Positions 32,401 through 44,400 of a stretch of 64,000 nt of DNA are shown here, piece by piece (position 1 is the first letter of the stretch; the number at the start of each line of letters is the position of its first letter). The notes under the pieces are model-generated. The model was not told where the DNA came from. It saw only the letters and a list, made by a program, of their open reading frames with translations, and searched no databases. Position numbers and translations under genes: made by a program. Source of the stretch: Chaenocephalus aceratus (lineage: Eukaryota > Chordata > Actinopteri > Perciformes > Channichthyidae); assembly GCA_023974075.1 (NCBI GenBank), contig CM043792.1, positions 15,963,373 through 16,027,372 of the forward strand, written 5' to 3'.

Positions 32401-35400
32401 TGGCACCCCTTTGAACCCAACAACTTCCGCAACACCCTGGAAGATTGCGTCTCCATCTGGGGAGCTGTGAGTCGATCCCCTTCACCCTCACACTGACCCC
32501 CAAAGTCAGGGGACTTAATCACCTCAAAGTTATCTCACTGACAGCCAGTCTCCGACATTTGTATATATTTAACAGCTGTGTGCTCTCTTTCTGTTTGTGT
32601 CTTGCTTAAATATGCAGGAGGGCCGCTGGGATGACAGCCCTTGTAATCTGACTCTGGCCTCCATCTGTAAGAAATCGGGCACAAAGACTGATGGGAAGCC
32701 AAAACACCAAGACTGCAAACAAGTAATACTCTCTTTGCATTTAGTGCTTCATGCTTCATGGTGTTAAAAAGGAAACAAAGAGCAGTATATTGTAGCACTC
32801 TTTGTAACTGAAAAACACTTAAAAGTTACAATTTCACGACAAACCGATTTTTTGCCATCATGCAATAACATTCAAACGGCATTGCACTGCATTTATACTT
32901 AAGAGAGAAACACGTTTTTACATTTTTCACTGTATCGTTGCTTTGTTTTAAAATGTTATGGGTTTTCCTTTGTCATTCTGTATCAAAACTGGCTTCCTTG
33001 TGACAGTTTTTTTTATGGCAGCTAATAGATAAAATATATACAAATGTGGCCAATCAAAATTACATTTAGATGTTTGTATACTTATCATAGTAACATTTAT
33101 TTTTATTAAAATGTTGTTTTAAATATCTTGTACCCCCTGCAGTACTTCAAAGTACCTGTAGATGTACCCATTTGAGAAGCACTACTTTAGATTACTGATT
33201 TTGTTCCTTCAGCTCTGTCCTCTAGCATTTCTCTCTCTTATTCCAGCTGCTGGCAGTTTGTAGTGTAGCAGGGAACATAACTATTATTTAGTATTTCAGC
33301 CGTTCACCTTTGACCCCCTTCCCCAGAACTCTCTTTCATCTCTCACTGGTCCACCCCGGCCACTAACTGTAATATAAATCAATCCATTAAGACGGTGAGC
33401 ATGCAGCCGAGACACACTGACGCTGCACACTCACACTCTTCCTTTGTCTGAAGACATGGTGAAATATTTTTCATTGACCCCCCAAAAAAAAGAAGAAAAA
33501 TCATTATATATATATTTTTTTAATTGTCATTGTGTCTTCCTTCAACAAGTCCGGTCAGTACAAACAGCAAATTGTACCACCACTGCTTGTGCCAACATGA
33601 TGAACAAAATCCCATCTGGAGAATATATCTACATCTGTCTCTGATTTCCCGGACCATAATTCATTCCATATGAGACTTTAAGCCTCTCATACCTGACTTA
33701 TCTGTACCTGACCACTGTTTTCTATGGTCACTGGCCAAGTAAGTTCCCCTGCCTTTTTTCCTGTAAAGTGTGACATATGTTATCACATATAGGGATAGAA
33801 GCAAACAAAGTGTGTGTTTGTGTTCTTTATACACTTCAACAATGTCATATTTTTGCTAAATGTTTTTGATGAGTCATGCTGTTTCTCAGCTGTCATGTTT
33901 AACAAAGATCTTTGTACGGACTGTTTGGTGTAATGAATCTTACCTCTCCCTGGAGAGCAGGACACCATGGGTGGTAATGTGATGAGGGTCATTTGGCATG
34001 GCACATGCTGCAGGGCCCCGTGGCAGTTTGCTCCGTATCGAGCAGACGAGATCAGTTCACGCAACATGTGAAACAACAACGACAGAAAGCCCGCTGACCG
34101 CTTTAGCAACATTACACCACATGATCCCCAAATCACATACCCCATCATGCACTCGGCTCATTACTCAACAAATATAAAGGATTGCTCATCACTGTAATGT
34201 TGTCATGTTGTTTACTCACTGGAGCAGTCACTCATCATACAAGTGTTGCGTCTCTGCTTCCAAAGATAGAGATGTTATCATAAGGATAACTCAGTTTCTT
34301 CATGTGTGAATAAACAGAGTGATGAGACAACACTGATCAGCGGCAGCCTTCGGCGTTAGCAGCTGCTAAGACCCCCTCAGTCGCCAGGGGGCCCCTACCA
34401 TCATTTAAATGTGAGCTTTGTTGGTTGTGTTCATTCTTGGGGATTTTTTATTTTCTGTTTTTAAAGAGACCGTTCCTGATTAAGTTCTAGATGTATTCCG
34501 AGATTGGATTTATAATAACTGAAAACAATGAGAAAGGGGTTGCTATCGACTAACCTTCCAATTACATTACATGTCATTTGTTAGACGCCTTTATCCAAAG
34601 CGACTGACATACATTCAGTACTGTGGACAATCCCCACAGGAGCAATGTGGGGTGCGGTGTCTTGCCCAGGGACACAACGACATGCTGACTGCAGTGGGAC
34701 TCGAACTTACTATCCCCTGATTCGAAAGTCCAGCACACTATCCACTGAGCCACAGCCGCCCCTCACCTTCCAATTACTTTCTAGATTAATCAATGAATTG
34801 GTTTAAATTCAGAATAAATTGATAATGTCTCTCCCAGTTACCGTGGAGCCCATGTTGATGTGTTATACATTATTTAGCGGCTATGGAGACAGATATTTCA
34901 CTCAGGAGTGGGTAGAGACCATTTATGTATGCACTTTCCATAAAAAAGACAATGCTTCTTTGCTGCATAGGCCATATATTGCTTATTTTCAAATCATTTA
35001 ATTTACTTGTTAAATGAATCAGCTTCTGTGTTATTTTAGTGAAGGATAATACAAATACATGGACTATGGGTGGAAATAAGTATGGTGTCTCATAGCATTA
35101 CTATATCGTAATAGATTTTAGTTGCAATTTGTCTTGATGATGTAACATGTTATAGGTATTAATAATGGCATGTTATAAGAATTCTATAATTCAACACTGA
35201 TGTAGTGACTGTAGGGAAAGAAAGGACAATAAAGAGAGTCAACAAAACTAGGGTTTGAACGGATCAGACCTCTCCAGCTGTAATCTTTGAGGTTTTTGAC
35301 TAGATGCCAAATGTGGTTGCGCAAAAAGCCTGAGGTTGGGCTTATTCACACAATGCTGTATATCAACTGTCTCTCACTATCATTCTCCTGCAAAATATCA

Positions 35401-38400
35401 CCTCCTCTGACCTCCTGCGTGTTGGCAGCGCTCTGCATCTGTACACGTCCACAGCTACAGTAGGTCTGATCTGTCGGCAGGAATCGAGGCCAGGGAAAAG
35501 TTATTTCTGCATGCCTAGACGTGTTCTTTTTATTGTTCTGTACTTGGCATACACTTGACTGGCTTAAATAGACCCTTTGTGACTTTAAGGATTTTCTGAG
35601 TGAATCATTTATGGTTTTACCTCTGTAAAGCAGAGGCTGATGTACATTTACTCAAGTATTGTACAACAGGTACTTTACTTGAACATTTCCATTTATTGTA
35701 GCTTTATACTTCCTCACCAAAACATCTCTGATGTTGTATTTGTTTTGCTCCACAACATTATCCTGGCAGCCTTAGTAACTTTACAAAGATTTATTTTTAA
35801 TTTCCCTGTTGTCCAGTAAAACTCATGTAATTGCAGATGATTTTAAGTGTTTGCGATAAACTGATGGATGAAGTGTCTGTTCATGTGTTGAGAGAATTAT
35901 TCTACTTGTTAAGCCGAATAAACTATTGAAAACACCTCTCGGTTAGAGTGTTGAGAAGCGTTGTAAAATTATATTCTCTTTGAAAGGTTAACTCATTATT
36001 TTTTAAATTGTCCATATCCTGTTAATCTCCCTTCTCTCCACAGGGCTGGAAGTGGCACAGTCCAGCGTGTTACTGGGTGGGAGAAGATCTGTCTGTCTTT
36101 GATGAAGCCAAGAAGGCGTGTGAGGACCATGGAGCCGCCCTCGTCACCATTACCAATAGGTAGGAACAGTAACACTTACAGTCCCACTCACACAGATATC
36201 AGTTCAGTCAGTGCTGCCTTTCTAAAAGAAACCCTGTAAATCTAAGGTTCGAGCAGGCCTTCGCCAACAGCCTGGTGCTGGGTCGCTCTGGAGACTCCTT
36301 CTGGATCGGCCTCCATGACCAGAACAGCCCCGGCTCCTTCCACTGGCTCAGCGGGGATGAGGTGTCTTTCACCAACTGGAATCGTGATCAACCAGGTAAG
36401 TCACTTATTGAGTGAGTGTGTGATTATTTGTATTGTTCATGACCTGCAAAATGATCTGATTATGTGTACAGGATGCAGGATGACCATACTGGGATTGTTG
36501 CAGTATCTTTTCCACCCACTGCCTTTTCATTTCTTCATTCTTTATGCTGCGAAGAGTTCTTTTTAAAGTCAATAATCATAACAATTTTTAATTGAATCTA
36601 TTAATAAGAAACTGGAGAGGTCCCAGGTGTTTCATCTTTAGCCAAAATATAGACTTCGAATGACTATATCGTGGTATCCTGATTTGGCTGTGAAGCAGAC
36701 TTGGTAAGATCCAAATCTATGAAAATGATCAGCAGTTAAGAAAAAGTCCCAGCAAGGGGAATGAGGAATGAGTCAGCACACTGGCGAACACTGCTTGTAC
36801 AATTCGGGCTATCAGGGATCTTGGATTTACTGTCATTTCCAAAGCAGACTAGCTGACTCAAAAACCAGTTGTGGGCGAGACCTCTGGCTTTCAAGTCAGA
36901 GATAGATCCAAAAAATAAAAACTGTCTGAACTCAGCAGGGACTATGGCTGCTCTTTCATGCTTTAGTAGACTATGCTGCGAAAGACTTTGGTGTGAGTTA
37001 TAACTAAACAAAAAAATGTCATCATGTAGAAGACTATTCCTGATGTACACACCATTAGAAAAAATATGATCCATAACTAAGATCAATAAGGAAGATTAGA
37101 GAAAGAAAAACCTAAAAAATGAAACATTGCCCTTGTTTGGAGAATGTAATTTAACATGCAACACTTAACATACATTTTCCTCAAATATTTGACATTTCTT
37201 TATTTCCACAAGTTTCACCATGGACGCCTCATTCTCTATCTTTATCTATTTCAGTCAGCATCCACGGCGGATGCGTTTCCATGGCGATGGGCTCCGCAAC
37301 AGGTCTGTGGGAGGTGAAGGAGTGTGCGTCATCAAAGGCGAAATTCATCTGCCGTCAGAACCAGGACACGTCTCTGAGCCCCGAGCCCCCCGCCCCGCAG
37401 CCCACCCCTAGCCTCAGCGGCGCCTGTCCCAGCGGCTGGAAGAGCAACAGCAACCTGCGCTACTGCTACAAGGTGTTTCACAGGGTCACTCCAGCACACT
37501 TTGGTTTTTAGTCTTTCATTTATTCAGTGTTAGACTTAAATGGCTAAACTGGGTAATAGACCCATTTATTATTATTATTTATTATTTATTAGATCAATCT
37601 TTTCTCATTTTATTGTGTAAACATCTGAATGGGTTATATGTAATCTGATCATTCAGACAAAGTGGAATAACTATTTTTGTATGTGATTTAGAAGCAGAAG
37701 TTCAACTTCTTCATAGTTAAAAACAAGATAGACTTCATAATGAAGTAACTCTAAAAGTGTTCATTATGAAATGCTGAAACACATCTTGCAATATTCTGTC
37801 TTTCATAACTAAAAAGGATAACATATCTCATAAAAACATTAGGCAGGATAATTTCTTTAACATTTCTCATATCTGAAAGTGTATTTTTCAAAGCTTATAA
37901 TAATGTATAGATAGTTAATGTAAATGTGAATATTTTCAGAACCAATACCAAATCCTTGATCCAATGCTCATTAATATTGTGAGCTGGCCTGCTATGCATA
38001 AACTTTACCTACAATTATATAGTGTAGAATTTAAAAAAGGACAATTGAAATCATTAAAGTCTATAACAAAAAATAAGTGTATCACAGTTTTCACTGTCAA
38101 GTAGTATTGACACAAAAGTTTAAGTGACACAACTGCTAATTCGAATGCTGTTCCACTAGTATTGCATTTCATTTAAGATCTATTTAACACCTTTATCTCG
38201 TGTGTGCAGGTGTTCCATTCCTCCCAGCTGGAACAGAAGCTGAGCTGGCTGCAGGCTCATCTCACCTGCCGGAGACACGGAGCCAACCTGCTGAGCATCA
38301 GCAGCCCCGAGGAGGAGCACTTTGTGCTGCAGGTCCTCCACGAGGCCTTTGGGTGGGTGTGCCTCTCTGACCTGACCAGCATGTGGTGTGATATGGTGAT

Positions 38401-41400
38401 GATGACAATGATGATGACAATGATGATGATGATGATGGTGATGATGATGTGGTCCACAGGGAGTCAGAGGATGAGCAGCACTGGTTTTGGATTGGATTGA
38501 ATCGCAGAAACCCGATGGACAACGGCAGCTGGAAGTGGAGTGATGGAGTGGCTGTGAGTAAAGACAAAATGCAACCTAAAGATAGAGAATGAGGCGTCCA
38601 TAGTGAAACTTGTGGAAATAAAGAAATCTAATTTTGAAGCATAATCTGTTTACTCTTTGCTTGTGTCTTAGTTCACGTACCAGAATTTCGGCCGCTACTA
38701 CTACAATGTCCGGCAATGTGCTGCAGCAGACCTGGGCACCATGACCTGGCTGGCCATGCACTGTGACTCTGAGTTAGACTGGATCTGCAAGATCCCTCGA
38801 GGTAAAACAACACTGGAACACTTCTTTGGCCTTATTCTGAAAGTCCTAAACTGTATAAGAACATTAAAGGTGGGGTAGGTAAGTTTAAGAAACCGGCTCG
38901 AGATACACTTTTTGTTATATTCCATGGAATGCTCTTAACATCCCGATAGCAATGAATATCTTAAGTACTTTGACAAACAATCCATAAAAAATGTCATCTG
39001 TGGAAGCCGTAGTATTGTAAAAAGAACGACCAATCATTTTAGCCGGGCCGGCTAAAGTAACTGGATGGCCTACCTGCCTGTCAGCCTTCCATCTGTGCAC
39101 AAACTTATCTCGTGCCCTCATTGGTCATGTGCGCGTTCGTGTGTGTTGGAGGAGGGGCTCTATAAGGAAGTGGCAGATTTTCTCTGGACGTGTATTTTCA
39201 AATTCTAGCGATCTCGAGCTTACATACCCTACCTTTAACAATAGACATAATATGTAATTTGGATTCTCTTAATCAAAACAATAATACAAGAGCTTCATTG
39301 ACAATTCAGTCTTTCATTGTTCATCGTTCAGTAGGTTTTTACCAGGAGCAAAATTATCCACAGATGTTTTCTCTTTTACAAAATCAATGGACTTACTGAT
39401 TGAACATGGTAAAAACGTTTACAAATCAGCAGTTCAACAGTAGAGAGGAGAAGCTGCGAACCATCCAGAAATGTTTGCTGAAAGTCTTTTTTGATTAACT
39501 TAGGTTTATTGAATAAACATTTTTAAATATAAAGTCAAAACGACCAAGATCTAAAAAAGTGTACAGTAAAAATGTTACTCAAATTGGATAAAATGGTAAT
39601 TTAAGACAGCTTCTGGCAGACAACTTCAAGCTGACGTATGTGCAAAAGGATGACAACTCCATATCTGGTTGACTTATCGTAAAAAAAAAACAGTTACCTC
39701 AAAACAAATATGGGATTCATCTTAATCTGAAAATTGTTGGGATAATTTCATTAAAAAACTCAAAACATTTTCAACAAAGGTCTAGACATTTTTATACATT
39801 TGAATGCATAAATGTTAAACACTTTACCTTTAAATCATCTGCCAGAATTAGTCATTTTTGTATTCGTTTTCACACTGAACATTATTCTAATAATATATAC
39901 CCTCTCCACCCATAGCATCACTCTGATACAAGTCTCTCAAGATTTCCAGTTTTCATTCATTGCCTTTAGAGTCTCCCACATTATGTATTTCATGAATGAA
40001 ATCTATGATGGGTGTTGTTTCAGGTACTGTTGAAGCGGAACCAGAAGAATCTGAAGGTCAGTGTTTTTCTCTAAGCTTTGAACTTCTCTCAGCATATACT
40101 GAATTGATTTCCAAAGGGCTTCTATCTAAACCTTCCTATTATGTCTCATGACTATCTATCTTTCTTCTCTCCCCCCTGTCAGGCAGCACTTCCCCAGAGT
40201 GGGTTGGCTTCCAGGAGGCTGAATATAGACTTTTTGACCATCGCAGCACTTGGGACCAGGCCCGGAGGATTTGCTCCTGGTTTGATTCCTCGCTGGCCTC
40301 CGTCCACTCAGCTGAGGAAGAAGCTTTTCTCGCCAACACTTTAAGCAAGGCACTGCACACTTTATCAAAAAGTTCATAATTGTTTATACGAGATGACATT
40401 ATCCAAAAATGCAAATAATTACTTGTTGTTAAGCATGCAGTTCCGTTTAACGAGAGCAAAACTCTGGGAAATACCTTACAAGCAGCAACCTGTTTGTGGT
40501 CTTTGTAATTATTGTCTTTATTCTGCATGGCAGACTTAAAGGCTGTGAGGCCTCAACACGCCTTTCACAGTTTCTATCTCACGTTTAGATGTCGAAGGCA
40601 CATGGGGACAACTGGTGGCTGGGGCTTCACACCTACGAGAATGATGGCCGTTTCCACTGGTCCGACCACTCGGTACTCAATTACGTGTCCTGGGCCCTTG
40701 GTAGGCCCCACCCAGTCAGCCGTGATCGCAGGTGTATCCACATGTCTGCCAACAAAGGTAAGAACAGCCGAAATGTGAGACCTCAAAAGACATATTTGAA
40801 TACACATACATGAACATGTATTTTCCACTCCCAAACAGCAGATTGGGCTGATCAGAAGTGCCACTCTGACCTTCCCTACATCTGTAAGAGAGTGAATGTC
40901 ACAGGCACCATCCCTCCAACCCCCTCAATCCCACACCCACCTGCAGGCTGCCATGACGGATGGTCTTCCTTCCAACATAAGGTAGAGCTTCAACACACTA
41001 GGAGATCATACTGGGGGTTTATAATTTGTATTAATCTCATTCTGAATATTTATGTTCCGAATAGGTACCACTTTACAATAAGACTACCCTTATAAAGGGT
41101 TTACGAATAGTTTGTAATTCATTTATGAATTAGGTTGTGAACACTTTATAAATCATTAATAAGCTTTTATAAGACATGAGATAAACAGGGCAACTGTGAC
41201 CGGTTGCTTGCCAAATAGTGAGCCCACATTTATCTGTACTGCTAAGCCTTATATTAGCTTACTTCATCTTCCTCATCAGCCAGCCAGCATCCTTGGTATC
41301 TGTTGTTCACCGAGTTGATTCTCCCCCCTTCCATCTTGATGTTTCTTGGCATCTCTTATGACCATTTATGAATGAGTTAGTTTGGCAGTTATGTATAACT

Positions 41401-44400
41401 GCCAAAAGGGAGCCTTATTATAAAGTGTAAAACAAATCACCATGTATTAATGAGTTACTACCATTTATAATTGGTAAAAGAGAGCCTTTTTGTAAAGTGT
41501 GAAACACATCACCATCTATTAATGAGACACTAACATTTATAACTACTGAAAGGGTGCGTTTTTTTTAAGTTTAATACACATGTCCATTTATGAATGAGTT
41601 ATAACATTCACGCTGACCTAATACACATTTTTCACATGAAATGCAAAGTAAGATACAACAGAACCAAGCAAAACATTTTATTCACACATGAAGAAAATCA
41701 AAATAATGACTATTTAGTATGACTGATACACATATTTAAACATCAAAGCTTTTCTCAGACATAAATGAAAGACTTGGTAAGACATAATGGTACTGATACT
41801 GGAAAGGCTTTGTGTATATTCTTGAACAAGCGTCCAAGTAGTCCATCAGGGTGAGCAGAGCCAAGCCAAGATGACCATTCAAGAACCTTGAGGTTTTCCT
41901 CCAACAAACTCTCTGTACGGTTTCCTCTCAGTCTACGGACATGTCCTTTGATGGTCGACCAAGCTCTTTCACTATGTTGGGTATAACTGCCAGTCTGGGG
42001 GTTCACAAACCACCTGCTGTGGTTTATGGTTTAGTGGTTGTACCCCGTGTTCCTCATCACTCTCCTGTATGCCCTCCACTCATCACTAATAATGCTACTT
42101 CCTGACTTAACATGCCGTCTAATCAGAGGGACAAGGTGGCATCTTGATCGTTTCTCCACTAGTTTCAACACTAGTCTCCGCCTTTTGTCTTTAACTCCCA
42201 TCATTCCGAAGACCCATTTCTTCCTTCTCCAGGTATGTCCAAAGCGTGCATACTAATAACAAAAAAATCATAACATCATCTTAGTTAACAACAAAATGCA
42301 CACAATTTACAGTAAAAATTGTTGCACATCATGTTTCAAAATGCCATACTGTATAACATCATTTAAGGATAATTATACAGTAATGGTCCATATTGATTTT
42401 TTTTATTTTGTGTTATTCTCTTACAAGAAATCCCAGTCTATAACTGCCAAACATAGGAACTGGGTACAGTACCTTCTCCCAGACATAAATACTCAAATAA
42501 AATAGTTTACTTTATCAGCATTGGTATTACCAATGCTTACTATTTATTTATTTACAATTAATACAAATTAATACAAATAACACGTTTTGGGTTCGTTCTT
42601 CAGATATGACTGTGACGTTAATGTGTAAGCTTAATAATGAACTACAGCTCAACCAACCATATTGTAATATCTAAGTAATCATCTTGAAATATGACATTAT
42701 TACTTGTAATATACACACATCTTATTGTGAGGTTAATTTCACATACACTACGCCGCTCTTCAACACTACTTTGACGTTAGCTTGTCTACATAATCGAGCA
42801 TAGCAAATTTAAACTAGAGAATGCAATTCCTGAAGAAATTGCTAGTGGGAATGCTTTATGCTGAAAATCTGATGCTAAACTGCTATGCTGAAATGTAATG
42901 TGTAAGAAGAAAGTGAATAATTTAGATTGAAATGATACATGAACACTGGGGGCTTGAATGTGTGATGAGAAAAGAAAAGAAGGTAAAAAGGCTTGGAAAA
43001 GCAGCAGAATATTTGAACTGCAAACTTTTGAACTAACTTGATGGTGAATGATCTATCGCCATGCCAACGGGATTTGATGACATCCCATAATACACTTAGA
43101 TGCGTTGATGCTGCATCGTTACCAAATATGTGAAGTTTTGGGCCATTTGGAGCATTTTCACTGAAGTTATGAGAAAACCATGTTTCATGGCGAGCATTGT
43201 GTTGCCATGGCAACGCCATTTGAAGAAATCTCAAGACTGTCCCGTAGATGTCTTCACGGCTGGACTGTTAGCACACATGTGAAGTTTGAGCACTTTTTGA
43301 ACATTTTCATAGGAGTTATAGCGACATCATCTTCCATGGAAACCCCATAATTGACGTAGAGCTGTTGAGGGCTGGACCGTTAACCATTATCTGAAGTGTG
43401 GTGCTGTTTTGACCCTTTTCATAGGCGTTACGACAACATCGTGTTTTATGGAGAGGGGTGCGTTTCCATGGAAACGGCATATGGTGAGATGTCAGATTTG
43501 ACTAGGGTTGGGTATCGTTTGAATTTCCACGATTCTGATTCCGATTCCGATTCTACTTTTCGATTCCGGTTCTTAACGGTTCTCAATTCCGATTCTTTGA
43601 GGGGCAGGGTAAAAAAATTATACATGCTTCTTCCACCAAAAAAATTACATTTATTCGAGAAACCTTTACACAGGTTAGTTTACAGTAATATTCACATTAA
43701 TCAGTCTGTTTATATTCACTGCTATGTAACTGTAACCGGAGAACCACTGAAGCTACAACAGTGCAACAGTCCAACTTTTAAAGGAAACCCACCCCATTTA
43801 AAAACAGTTCTTGTTGAGAAAAACAAGCATATCTGCCTTCTCAGGCATACCGGGAAGAAATGTTTGAACATTTTAAAGTAAAATGCTTCAATCTGGTGCA
43901 CTTTAAGCAGAATTACTAGAGACTAGATCTAGGGGGTACAACTCTAAACATTTACGTTTACATTTTAATAATTAAATAAGTATGTGAGCTTAACCAATAA
44001 CCTACCATAGCCAATAACAAATACATGTAACGTGTTTTATTTTTGTTGTTCATTCATATCTTATTTTACTATTTTACTTATGCATATTTTTTTATCTCTC
44101 CAGTTTAAAACGATATGTCTGGTTTACTGTCCTATAGTATACATTGGAATGATTTCAAACCTGTTTTATCCCAATAATTATAAAGGAGTGCCTTGGAAAT
44201 ATGTGTTTACATAAATTGTGATCAAAACGTTTGAGACCCACTGAGATTAGACTAAAAGTGAACTATCTAAACACTCAAGAGTCCTTTACCTCACTGAGCT
44301 GAAGAGGACTCTCCCTCCACAACATTGTAGAAACATCTTCTTCTAATATCCGTTAGAGCAGCTAGCACCAGATGCTAATAACAACAGCGCTGGTACAGGT

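Noticed and set aside
34700..34764. tRNA gene on the minus strand
   Set aside because: Boxes A and B are present, but the sequence continues into a fish SINE tail and has a 13-bp target duplication, so it is the head of a SINE.
43396..43881. 161-codon + strand frame
   Set aside because: It spans the junction between a tandem repeat and a nested hAT; the Asp-Ser repeat comes from the GATTCCGATTCCGATTC terminal sequence.
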